Shown: positions 1 to 6,807 of the stretch, one piece after another
Position numbering within the stretch: position 1 is the first letter of the stretch
Layout of the letters: every line of letters starts with the position of its first letter
The notes under the pieces: model-generated
Database searches by the model: none
What the model was told of the DNA's origin: nothing
Seen by the model: only the letters and a program-made list of their open reading frames with translations
Program-made: the position numbers and the translations under genes
DNA from: Pseudomonadota bacterium
GTDB taxonomy: Bacteria > Pseudomonadota > Alphaproteobacteria > Acetobacterales > Acetobacteraceae
DNA length: 6,807 nt
Direction: 5' to 3'
NCBI GenBank assembly: GCA_021845835.1
Contig: JAJZVE010000250.1
Span: 1-6,807 of the forward strand

Positions 1-602
1 GCGACCTGCTGTTCCAGGTGGTCTATCACGCGCGCATGGCCGAGGAGGCCGGGCGCTTCGGCTTCGCCGACGTCGCCGGCGCGATCGCCGACAAGATGGT
101 GCGCCGCCACCCGCACGTGTTCGGCGAGGCCGCCGCGCGCAGCGCCGCGGCGCAGACGCACGCCTGGGAAGCGCAGAAACACGCCGAGCGCGCGGCGCGG
201 GCGGAAACCGGCACGCTCGCCGGCATCCCGCTCGCGCTGCCGGCGCTGACGCGCGCCGAAAAGCTTACCGCGCGCGCCGGGCGGGTCGGCTTCGACTGGC
301 CGGATGCCGCCGCCGTGCTGGACAAGCTGGAGGAGGAAGCGGCGGAGCTGCGCGCCGAACTGCCGGCGGCCGACCCGGCGCGGCTGGCGGACGAGGTCGG
401 CGATCTGCTGTTCGTGCTCGCCAATCTCGCGCGCAGGCTGCGGCTCGATCCGGAGGCGTGCCTGCGCGCGGCGAACGCGAAATTCGCCCGCCGCTTCGGC
501 GCGGTGGAGGCGGCGCTGGCAGCCGAGGGCCGCACGCCGGCGGACGCCACGCTCGACGAAATGGAAGCGGCGTGGCAGGCGGCGAAGGCAGCGGAACGAT
601 AG
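1..602 (+). CDS. mazG: MazG nucleoside triphosphate pyrophosphohydrolase, 5'-truncated
   Basis: MazG hydrolyses (d)NTPs to the monophosphate and pyrophosphate in the cytoplasm, clearing non-canonical nucleotides and, in E. coli, influencing ppGpp levels. The reading frame is open from base 3, so the gene begins outside the window; 199 residues remain. The window opens inside the first MazG domain at the Asp of its ExxD motif (DLLFQVVYHARMAEE). The second domain is complete: the EExxE metal-binding helix is at bases 333-347 (EEAAE), and the matching ExxD is at 393-404 (EVGD), followed by LLFVLANLARRL. The KFARRF segment near the C terminus is also typical. Two tandem MazG domains indicate the long, E. 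coli-type enzyme rather than a single-domain iMazG. It converges on ftsH with only six bases between the stop codons. Family assignment is secure; the exact substrate preference is not visible. Confidence 0.95.
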   Translation, partial: DLLFQVVYHARMAEEAGRFGFADVAGAIADKMVRRHPHVFGEAAARSAAAQTHAWEAQKHAERAARAETGTLAGIPLALPALTRAEKLTARAGRVGFDWPDAAAVLDKLEEEAAELRAELPAADPARLADEVGDLLFVLANLARRLRLDPEACLRAANAKFARRFGAVEAALAAEGRTPADATLDEMEAAWQAAKAAER

Positions 603-608
603 CCCCGC

Positions 609-2615
<2,007 letters not shown>

Positions 2616-2619
2616 CTCG

Positions 2620-2626
2620 CCTCCTT
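2620..2626 (-). promoter_or_regulatory. Shine-Dalgarno site of ftsH
   Basis: On the minus strand this reads AAGGAGG, a perfect anti-16S match, four bases before the ATG at 2615. It fixes the FtsH start and argues against the in-frame ATGs further upstream at 2696, 2675 and 2651, none of which has a comparable site. Confidence 0.8.
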
Positions 2627-2743
2627 GCCGTGCGGCATAACAAAGCAGCATAGCGCCGCGCGCGACACGCCGCATGTCGGCCCGCCGTGCGTCCACGACA
2701 AGCGAGGGTGGCGCGGCGGGCAGCGGCAGTCCATGTTCGGGTC

Positions 2744-3259
2744 ATGCACGACCAGCCGCATGACGGCGCCGTCCGCGTGCAGTCCCGCGCGGACGGCGCC
2801 CTTCTGTATCACGTCGCCGTGCCACCGGAAGCGCTGCCGCCGGTGCGTCCGCGCGACCTCGCCGCCGCCTGGGACGCCGCGCGCGCCGCGGCACTGGATG
2901 CGCGCTGGGGCGCAGCGCGGCTGTTCCGCTTCCGCCGTGCCGACGGCAGCGCGCTCGATCTCGCGCTTGGCGATCCGGACGCCTGCTGCTGGGCGGGCGC
3001 GGTGGATGTTACGGTCGGCATGGGGCATTGCTACGGCCTGTCGCTGTGCCTGCGGCTGCTGGCGCTGGTCGATCTGCTGGCGCGGTCGCCGTGGGCCGGC
3101 GGGCTGGTGGCGCTGAAGCGCGACGGCGCGGCGATTGCGCCGGCGCTGCTGCAGGAAGCGGCGCGGCAGCAATTGACCCGCGACGGCCGCCTGGACGAGC
3201 CGGCCCTGCGCGCCCGCCTCGCCCCCGCCCCGTGCCTGCCCAACGGAGTCCCTGCATGA
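2744..3259 (+). CDS. Hypothetical protein, function unknown
   Basis: A 171-residue protein that I do not recognise as a named family. It has no signal peptide. The N-terminal half reads as a mixed alpha/beta domain with charged segments (HVAVPPEAL, RLFRFRRADGSALDLALG). The centre is cysteine-rich and hydrophobic (C81, C82, C96, C102), with an amphipathic or buried helix at about 99-114 (LSLCLRLLALVDLLA). The C-terminal third is a basic helical region ending in a Pro-rich tail. It is probably cytoplasmic. The ATG at 2744 is preferred because the longer frame from 2687 would add a low-complexity Arg/Ala stretch lying across the ftsH leader; the ribosome site before 2744 is weak, so the start is uncertain. 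Its stop overlaps the start of the downstream lipoprotein gene (ATGA), implying co-translation. Codon use matches its neighbours, which supports a real gene. Confidence 0.75.
   Translation: MHDQPHDGAVRVQSRADGALLYHVAVPPEALPPVRPRDLAAAWDAARAAALDARWGAARLFRFRRADGSALDLALGDPDACCWAGAVDVTVGMGHCYGLSLCLRLLALVDLLARSPWAGGLVALKRDGAAIAPALLQEAARQQLTRDGRLDEPALRARLAPAPCLPNGVPA
3244..3248 (+). promoter_or_regulatory. Shine-Dalgarno site of the lipoprotein gene
   Basis: CGGAG lies seven bases before the ATG at 3256, inside the 3' end of the preceding gene. Together with the ATGA overlap it supports coupled translation. Confidence 0.5.
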
Positions 3260-3603
3260 CCCGCCGCCCGATCGCCCTGCTGGCTCTGCTGCTGCTCGCC
3301 GGCTGCAACTGGGGCGCGCCGCAGCCGCACGCCGACGCGGTGACCGAGGCGGCATGCCGCGAACGGGCCGACCAGATCTATGGCATGCGCCACCCGGAGG
3401 CGACGTACAGCCAGGACACCTACACCTCCTCGCTGCGCGACGCGCCGCTCGGCACCAGCGGCACGCCCAGCCTGCCCACCCAGGGACTGAGCAGCGCCTA
3501 CGAACACGACCGGCTGTACAACGACTGCATCCGCGGCCGCGCCGGTGCCGGCCCGACGCCCGCCGCGCCGCCGCCGCTTGCCGCCCCCCCGGCCCCGCCC
3601 TAG
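3256..3603 (+). CDS. Small secreted lipoprotein
   Basis: The 115-residue product begins with a basic n-region (MTRRP), a leucine-rich core and the lipobox LAGC, with Cys17 as the predicted lipidation site after signal peptidase II cleavage. The mature chain starts CNWG, with no Asp at +2, so outer-membrane sorting is likely under the E. coli rule. The mature domain has two further cysteines (C34, C91) that could form a disulfide, and a Tyr/Thr/Ser-rich middle (YSQDTYTSSLRD, then TPSLPTQGLSSAYEHDRLYNDC). The last 20 or so residues are an Ala/Pro-rich tail, probably disordered or contacting the wall. I have seen similarly built small lipoproteins in Acetobacteraceae but know no assigned function. 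The gene overlaps the upstream hypothetical gene by four bases and is followed 38 bp later by the RidA-family gene, so the three are probably one transcript. Confidence 0.85.
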   Translation: MTRRPIALLALLLLAGCNWGAPQPHADAVTEAACRERADQIYGMRHPEATYSQDTYTSSLRDAPLGTSGTPSLPTQGLSSAYEHDRLYNDCIRGRAGAGPTPAAPPPLAAPPAPP

Positions 3604-3623
3604 AAGCCGCCTCCGTCCGCAAC

Positions 3624-3630
3624 GAGGAGG
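3624..3630 (+). promoter_or_regulatory. Shine-Dalgarno site of the RidA-family gene
   Basis: GAGGAGG lies eleven bases before the ATG at 3642, a strong match at slightly long spacing. It rules out the much longer in-frame start at 3354, which lies within the lipoprotein gene. Confidence 0.65.
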
Positions 3631-3641
3631 CCGCGCCCCTT

Positions 3642-3992
3642 ATGAGCAAGATCATCCGCACCGAGCCCAACGAGGTGCTCGCCAAGGCGGTGGAATACCA
3701 CGGCTTCGTGTTCGTTCAGGGCTGCACCGCCCGCGACCTGTCGGCCGACGTGGTCGGCCAGACCCGCGACGTGCTGGCGCAGATCGACGCCATCCTGGAA
3801 ACCCACGGCACCGACAACACCCGGCTGCTGCAGGCGCAGATCTGGCTCAAGGACATCCGCGACCGCGAGGCGCTGAACAAGGTGTGGTCGGCCTGGCTGC
3901 CGCCCGGTGGCGCCCCGGCGCGGGCCTGCGTGCAGGCGCACATGGCCGACCCGCGCCATCTGGTCGAAATCATGGTCGTCACCTGCAAGTAG
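3642..3992 (+). CDS. RidA/YjgF/YER057c/UK114 family protein
   Basis: RidA proteins are small cytoplasmic trimers; the archetype hydrolyses reactive enamines and imines made by PLP enzymes, protecting them from 2-aminoacrylate damage. The 116-residue length fits the family. Visible hallmarks are the first strands with FVFVQGCTARD (22-32), the helix DVVGQTRDVLAQIDAILETHG (36-56), then LLQAQIWLKDIRD (62-74). The C-terminal APARACVQAH contains Arg94, the expected counterpart of the carboxylate-binding Arg of E. coli RidA, and the last strand is HLVEIMVV. The pattern resembles the YoaB-like RidA subgroup rather than canonical RidA, so deaminase activity is plausible but unproven. It follows the lipoprotein gene by 38 bp and is probably the last gene of that transcript, because a hairpin follows its stop codon. 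Confidence 0.92.
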   Translation: MSKIIRTEPNEVLAKAVEYHGFVFVQGCTARDLSADVVGQTRDVLAQIDAILETHGTDNTRLLQAQIWLKDIRDREALNKVWSAWLPPGGAPARACVQAHMADPRHLVEIMVVTCK

Positions 3993-4001
3993 ATATGCGG
4001 C

Positions 4002-4030
4002 GGCGGGGACTGCTTTGTTGCAGTCCCGCC
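4002..4030 (+). terminator. GC-rich hairpin after the RidA-family gene
   Basis: The left arm GGGACTGC (4006-4013) pairs with GCAGTCCC (4020-4027) across the six-base loop TTTGTT. The stem extends by GGC/GCC (4002-4004 with 4028-4030) over a single bulged G. It starts ten bases after the RidA stop codon. There is no immediate T-run; the first one (TTTT) is about fourteen bases further on. It could be an imperfect intrinsic terminator or a 3'-end stabilising hairpin. Confidence 0.55.
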
Positions 4031-4060
4031 ACACGCAAGACGCTTTTCGGCAACCAACTC

Positions 4061-4076
4061 TTCACGGATGCGTGAA
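4061..4076. repeat. Inverted repeat TTCACG-GATG-CGTGAA
   Basis: Perfect six-base arms (TTCACG, CGTGAA) flank a four-base centre in the spacer before the CHAP gene. The first nine bases (TTCACGGAT) recur in direct orientation at 4156-4164. The size and symmetry would fit an operator half-site pair, but no known regulator is identified. Confidence 0.4.
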
Positions 4077-4102
4077 TAGGATAGTTGTCCTCTATCGCCC
4101 GG

Positions 4103-4111
4103 TTATCCACA
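4103..4111 (+). promoter_or_regulatory. Perfect DnaA box
   Basis: TTATCCACA matches the consensus DnaA-binding 9-mer exactly. It lies in a locally AT-richer intergenic stretch, eight bases upstream of a TTGACA hexamer and 119 bases before the CHAP start codon. It is a single site: I found no second perfect match on either strand of the spacer. It is therefore not an origin by itself, but could be a DnaA-responsive regulatory site or chance. Confidence 0.5.
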
Positions 4112-4119
4112 CCCCGTTT

Positions 4120-4125
4120 TTGACA
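4120..4125 (+). promoter_or_regulatory. Candidate -35 element upstream of the CHAP gene
   Basis: A perfect TTGACA hexamer lies in the spacer. At 16-18 bases spacing there is no good -10; the nearest TATAAT-like word is CATAAG at 4149-4154, 23 bases away, which is too long for standard sigma-70. The element is plausible because the upstream hairpin suggests that CHAP needs its own promoter. Confidence 0.3.
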
Positions 4126-4217
4126 ATCTGCGCCGCCGGACAGGTTTTCATAAGGTTCACGGATTGCCTTGCCCAGGGAATCGCTTGTTACCTGCTGACA
4201 TAAATCGCGATGAGAAC

Positions 4218-4223
4218 AGGGAG
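4218..4223 (+). promoter_or_regulatory. Shine-Dalgarno site of the CHAP gene
   Basis: AGGGAG lies seven bases before the ATG at 4231. It favours that start over the in-frame ATG at 4210, which has no purine-rich site in front of it. Confidence 0.65.
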
Positions 4224-4230
4224 CGATCAC

Positions 4231-4953
4231 ATGCGGGCAGGTTCGCGGGCGGGCTTCGTCCTGGCTCTTGGGGCGATCCTTGCCGCAACGTCATCCGCGC
4301 TTGCCCCTGCGGCCTTGGCCAGCGACAGCAGTACCACCCCCATCAGGCGCCAGCACCATCTGCCGTCCGGGCACCATGCCGGCGGCAAGCTGACCGCGCA
4401 CATGCGCCACCTCGCGGCGGGCCTGCAATGCGTGCCGTTCGCCCGCGCCGAATCGGGCATCGCGCTCAAGGGCAATGCGGCCAATTGGTGGGATGCGGCG
4501 GCCGGCGTCTACGCCCGCGGCAGCCGCCCGGAAGCGGGGGCGGTGCTGAACTTCCGCTCCACCGGCCACATGCGGCTCGGCCATGTCGCGGTGGTGACCA
4601 ACGTGCTCAGTCCGCGCGAAATCGAGATCGACCACGCCAACTGGACCCGCTTCGAAGCCACCCACGGCAATGTCAGCCTGGCGATGCGCGTCATGGACGT
4701 CTCGCCGGACAACGACTGGACCGCGGTGCGGGTGGAGCTTGGCCATACCGGCAGTTTCGGCGCGGTCTATCCGACCTACGGCTTCATCTACGACCGGCCG
4801 GACACCGGCGTGATGGTCGCCAATTCGCTGACGACCCTGCACCCCACCCAGGAACGTCCGGCGCTCGACGCCGACGAGGTGGCGGAGGCCCCGCCGGCGC
4901 ACGGCGGCGCCGAGGCGCTGGCGGTGGACGCGCCCAGTCGCAGCCTGCGCTGA
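4231..4953 (+). CDS. Exported CHAP-domain protein (probable peptidoglycan amidase/endopeptidase)
   Basis: CHAP domains are NlpC/P60-fold cysteine amidases or peptidases that usually cut peptidoglycan peptides or glutathionylspermidine-like amides. The 240-residue product starts with a signal peptide (basic MRAGSRAG, hydrophobic FVLALGAILAAT) and a likely signal peptidase I site after ALA at residue 30, placing it in the periplasm or outside. The CHAP core runs from about 63 to 140: the nucleophile is Cys67 in LQCVPFARAESGI, followed by the characteristic NWWDAAAG (85-92), then PEAGAVLNF, the catalytic His118 in LGHVAVVTNV, and IDHANW (133-138) supplying the third polar residue (probably Asn137). 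A C-terminal region of about 100 residues has no recognised domain and ends in an Ala/Glu-rich tail. It appears to be transcribed alone, from the spacer with the DnaA box. The gene converges on chrA, with 18 bases between the stop codons. Substrate specificity cannot be read from the sequence. Confidence 0.92.
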   Translation: MRAGSRAGFVLALGAILAATSSALAPAALASDSSTTPIRRQHHLPSGHHAGGKLTAHMRHLAAGLQCVPFARAESGIALKGNAANWWDAAAGVYARGSRPEAGAVLNFRSTGHMRLGHVAVVTNVLSPREIEIDHANWTRFEATHGNVSLAMRVMDVSPDNDWTAVRVELGHTGSFGAVYPTYGFIYDRPDTGVMVANSLTTLHPTQERPALDADEVAEAPPAHGGAEALAVDAPSRSLR

Positions 4954-4971
4954 CCGGCGCGGCGCTGACCG

Positions 4972-5496
4972 CTACCGCAACACGCCCGCCGCGCCCAGCG
5001 CGGCACCCAGCGCCAGCAGCCACAGCGGATGCAGGCGCGTCGCCAACAGCGCCGCGGCGCTTGCCAGCATGACGAGGCCGGTGCCGGGGCCGCGCGCGCT
5101 TGCCTCGGCCAGCAGCACCGCCGCGCCGCCCACCAGCCCGACGGTCACCGGCGTCAGCCCGGCCTGCACGGCCTGCCGCCAAGGCGCGGTGCGAAACCGC
5201 TCCCACAGGCCGGCGACGGTGTAGGTCAGCGCGGCCGCCGGCGCGACGAAGGCGACGCTCGCGACCAGCGCGCCGGCCAGCCCCGCGACGCGCCAGCCGA
5301 GCAGCGTGACCACCAGCATGTTCGGCCCGGGCGCGGCCTGGGCCAGCGCGAACAGGCCGGCGAACTCCGCCGGGCTTGCCCAGCCATACGCGGCGGCGAC
5401 GCGCTGCAGCTCCGGCACCAGCGCGTTGGCGCCGCCGACCGCGAGCAGCGACAGCCCCGCGAATACCGCCCCCAACGTTGCCAGCGCCAGGATCAT
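4972..5496 (-). CDS. chrA: Short-chain chromate transporter ChrA, second subunit
   Basis: Half-size member of the CHR (chromate ion transporter) family, in which two short proteins encoded by adjacent genes act together in place of the fused two-domain ChrA. The 174-residue chain is almost entirely hydrophobic, with about five or six membrane helices. Family hallmarks are the glycine-rich first-helix segment VGGANALVPEL (20-30) and the motif AQAAPGPN (52-59), which in this family reads roughly A/Q-x-x-PGP. A cytosolic basic/aromatic segment follows at about 99-107 (ERFRTAPWR). Its start codon overlaps the stop of the upstream partner by ATGA and has no Shine-Dalgarno site; a 14-base palindrome sits directly before it, so translation should depend on the partner. 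Members can export chromate, but the presence of a pair does not prove chromate resistance. Confidence 0.9.
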   Translation of the reverse strand: MILALATLGAVFAGLSLLAVGGANALVPELQRVAAAYGWASPAEFAGLFALAQAAPGPNMLVVTLLGWRVAGLAGALVASVAFVAPAAALTYTVAGLWERFRTAPWRQAVQAGLTPVTVGLVGGAAVLLAEASARGPGTGLVMLASAAALLATRLHPLWLLALGAALGAAGVLR

Positions 5497-6041
5497 GCGC
5501 GGTACCGCGCCAGCAGCATCCCGACCGGCGCCAGCACCAGCAGCACCAGGGGCAGCGGCAGACGGAACACGGCGACCGCCAGCAGCGTCGCCACCGCGAC
5601 AGCGACGCCGCCCGGACGTCGGCGCAGCGGCGCGGCAATGCGCAGCGCCGTCGCCATCACCAGACCGGACGCCGCCGCGGCCAGACCCTGCATGGCGTGC
5701 GCGACCGCCGGCACGCCGGCATAGCGGCCATAGACGGCGCCGAGCACGATCACCAGCGCGATCGGCCCGCCGAGCAGCCCCGAGACCGCGGCCAGCGCCC
5801 CCGCCGGCCCGCGGAACCGCCCGCCGAGCGCAATCGCGAGATTGACCACGTTCGGACCCGGCAAGAACTGACAGAGCGCGAGCAGATCGGTGAACTCGGC
5901 GGCGGCGAGCCAGCGCCGCCGCTCCACGATCATGCGCCGCGCCAGCGGCAGCACGCCGCCGAATCCCAGCATCCCGACTTCAAGGAAACCGCCGAACAGG
6001 GCGGACAGAGAGGGTGGGACGGGCAGCGGCGGCGGCGGCAT
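5493..6041 (-). CDS. chrA: Short-chain chromate transporter ChrA, first subunit
   Basis: First half of the ChrA pair, 182 residues. After a short proline-rich leader it shows the CHR signature: GGFLEVGMLGFGGVLPLARR (17-36) with the FGG turn, the amphipathic EFTDLLALCQFLPGPNVVNLA (49-69) containing the PGPN motif, and then several hydrophobic helices. It resembles the N-terminal half of long ChrA, and its partner downstream is homologous, consistent with an antiparallel heterodimer in the inner membrane. The ATG at 6041 is preferred: the frame continues to 6161, but the extra 40 residues are Cys/Arg/Ser-rich, unlike a membrane protein leader. The ribosome site before 6041 is poor. No chrB or other chromate regulator is next to it here; upstream lies the divergent repeat-protein gene. 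Confidence 0.9.
   Translation of the reverse strand: MPPPPLPVPPSLSALFGGFLEVGMLGFGGVLPLARRMIVERRRWLAAAEFTDLLALCQFLPGPNVVNLAIALGGRFRGPAGALAAVSGLLGGPIALVIVLGAVYGRYAGVPAVAHAMQGLAAAASGLVMATALRIAAPLRRRPGGVAVAVATLLAVAVFRLPLPLVLLVLAPVGMLLARYRA
5497..5510. repeat. 14-bp perfect palindrome before the second chrA start
   Basis: GCGCGGTACCGCGC is self-complementary over all 14 bases and lies immediately before the second chrA start codon, within the last codons of the first chrA. In mRNA it could form a five-base-pair stem with a GTAC loop at the place where a ribosome site would be expected. In DNA this GC-rich, it may simply be chance. Confidence 0.4.
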
Positions 6042-6316
6042 GGCGGCCAGCTTAGTGCGTGACGGGCGATCTGCCCATCGCCGACACGAGAACGCAGACG
6101 CAGCGGTTCCGAAAAGCATAGATAAAATAGACTCTACGCCAGCAGGGCTGCAGTTCGACAACCTTCGGCATGATCTTACGTTTCACCCGCCAGCGACGCC
6201 AGCAACACGGAAGCAGTGCGCCCTTGCACCAGGCGACTGGTACGGTGAAGGCGCTGCTTTACTGTGGGGAATGTTCCGCGCTGCGTCGTGGCCATTGTGG
6301 AAGGAAAGAGGCGCAC
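6042..6316. other. Divergent spacer between chrA and the repeat-protein gene
   Basis: A 275-base stretch with less biased composition than its surroundings. It contains a short AT-rich patch (6112-6130, including TAAAAT at 6123-6128), an inverted repeat ACCAG-GCGA-CTGGT (6228-6241), and, read leftwards, TTGTCG (6161-6156) with TAGAGT (6136-6131) at 19-base spacing, a weak candidate chrA promoter. Promoters for both flanking genes must lie here or close by, but none is convincing. An in-frame ATG at 6170 would extend the repeat protein by 49 residues; I consider this non-coding because the codon third positions are not GC-biased. Confidence 0.5.
6301..6311 (+). promoter_or_regulatory. Shine-Dalgarno region of the repeat-protein gene
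   Basis: The purine run AAGGAAAGAGG ends five bases before the ATG at 6317. It selects this start over the upstream in-frame ATG at 6170. Confidence 0.6.
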
Positions 6317-6807
6317 ATGTCTGGCAGTTCCAGCGGGTCCACCACTTCAAACGCCGGGTCGAACACCCTTGCGCAGGCCATCGCCTCGGTCGTCACCGCC
6401 GGTTCCGCGGTCATCCAGGCGAGCGCACCCGGCGCGGCCTTTGCCTGGACCCCTGGCGCCACGTTCCCGAGCGTGCCGGCCGGCCAGCTCGGACGGGTGG
6501 GCTTCGCCGGCCCGGTCACCGGGACCGCGGCGCTGCCGGCGCAGTACAACATCGTGACCGACAGCGCGACCGCGCCGGTCATGATCATCGCCAACGGCAG
6601 CAGCCCGCAGCTTGCGACCATCACCGGCACCGGCCAGACCTACAATGCCAACGGCGCGTCGGGGTATTTCGTATCCGGCAACGCCACCGCCACCGCCAGC
6701 CCGACCGGCACCGGCGCGGGCGTCACCGGCACGACCAGCCCGACCGGCACCGGCGCGGGCGTCACCGGCACGACCAGCCCCACCGGCACCAGCGCGGGAG
6801 TCGCCGG
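6317..6807 (+). CDS. Gly/Thr/Ala-rich repeat protein, probable surface or secreted protein, 3'-truncated
   Basis: An open frame with no stop runs from the ATG at 6317 to the window edge (163 codons plus two bases), so the protein is longer than seen. It has no Sec signal peptide: the N terminus is a hydrophilic Ser/Gly/Thr stretch (MSGSSSGSTTSNAGSNTLAQ). The following region (about 20-127) is rich in small residues and short beta-like segments (VTGTAALPAQYNIVTDSATA, then PVMIIANGSSPQLATITGTG, then NANGASGYFVSGN), a style typical of beta-solenoid or RTX-type exoproteins. From residue 128 a 13-residue repeat, SPTGTGAGVTGTT, begins and continues to the edge. If exported, the lack of an N-terminal signal would point to a C-terminal type I secretion signal, which lies outside the window. 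No catalytic motif is visible. Function (adhesin, matrix protein, hemolysin-like) is inference only. Confidence 0.8.
   Translation, partial: MSGSSSGSTTSNAGSNTLAQAIASVVTAGSAVIQASAPGAAFAWTPGATFPSVPAGQLGRVGFAGPVTGTAALPAQYNIVTDSATAPVMIIANGSSPQLATITGTGQTYNANGASGYFVSGNATATASPTGTGAGVTGTTSPTGTGAGVTGTTSPTGTSAGVA
6698..6807 (+). repeat. 39-bp coding tandem repeat
   Basis: Units start at 6698, 6737 and 6776. The first two are identical over all 39 bases; the third is cut by the window edge after 32 bases and differs at four positions (in the codons for Pro3, Gly6, Gly8 and Thr10 of the unit). Each unit encodes SPTGTGAGVTGTT. The exact identity of the first two copies, including silent positions, indicates recent duplication or ongoing copy-number change. 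Confidence 0.9.

Noticed and set aside
4079..4160. Replication origin in the spacer with the DnaA box
   Set aside because: Only one perfect box, no box cluster, no extended AT-rich unwinding region, and no origin-linked genes nearby.
4943..4973. Direct repeat GCGCTGACCG at the CHAP/chrA junction as an attachment or insertion scar
   Set aside because: Only ten GC-rich bases, sixteen apart, with no mobile gene nearby; chance is sufficient.
4784..5638. 284-codon minus-strand frame across both chrA genes
   Set aside because: Shadow in another frame; the two overlapping ChrA frames carry the family motifs and membrane helices.
6042..6161. 40-residue N-terminal extension of the first ChrA subunit
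   Set aside because: The extension is Cys/Arg/Ser-rich and soluble in character; ChrA family proteins start close to the first helix, as with the ATG at 6041.
6170..6316. Upstream in-frame ATG that would lengthen the repeat protein by 49 residues
   Set aside because: The codons lack the GC-rich third-position bias of real genes here, there is no signal peptide, and a good ribosome site lies just before 6317.
6698..6807. CRISPR array
   Set aside because: The repeats are directly adjacent with no spacers, keep the reading frame and encode a 13-residue peptide repeat.

Overview
The window is GC-rich DNA with strongly GC-biased third codon positions and tightly packed genes. Gene content (mazG, an FtsH protease, a small lipoprotein, a RidA-family protein, an exported CHAP protein, a split chromate-transporter pair and the start of a Gly/Thr/Ala-rich surface-type protein) suggests a high-GC alphaproteobacterium. 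Acetobacteraceae/Rhodospirillales is my best guess, but this is inferred from gene content and protein style, and no rRNA or marker phylogeny is available here.

Left part (1-2615): the 3' portion of mazG (nucleotide pyrophosphohydrolase, plus strand, truncated by the window edge) converges on a complete minus-strand ftsH with a six-base gap. The FtsH has all catalytic elements but an unusually long cytoplasmic N-terminal tail, and may be a second, non-housekeeping copy.

Middle (2616-4953): a divergent 128-bp spacer leads into a plus-strand run: a hypothetical protein, a lipoprotein coupled to it by an ATGA overlap, and 38 bp later a RidA/YjgF-family protein. A GC-rich hairpin follows RidA. 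The spacer at 3993-4230 holds a perfect DnaA-box match, a TTGACA hexamer and a repeated TTCACGGAT word. After it comes a secreted CHAP (cysteine amidase/peptidase) protein, probably acting on peptidoglycan.

Right part (4972-6807): two short ChrA proteins on the minus strand overlap by ATGA and should form a heterodimeric chromate-type anion transporter. A 275-bp divergent spacer separates them from a plus-strand gene that runs off the right edge. It encodes a low-complexity, probably cell-surface or secreted protein that enters a 39-bp (13-residue) tandem repeat just before the window ends.

Most genes look like ordinary chromosomal housekeeping or accessory genes, and I see no transposase, integrase, tRNA, rRNA or CRISPR array. 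The best leads are the DnaA box in front of the cell-wall hydrolase gene, the tandem-repeat exoprotein, and the uncharacterised hypothetical/lipoprotein/RidA cluster.
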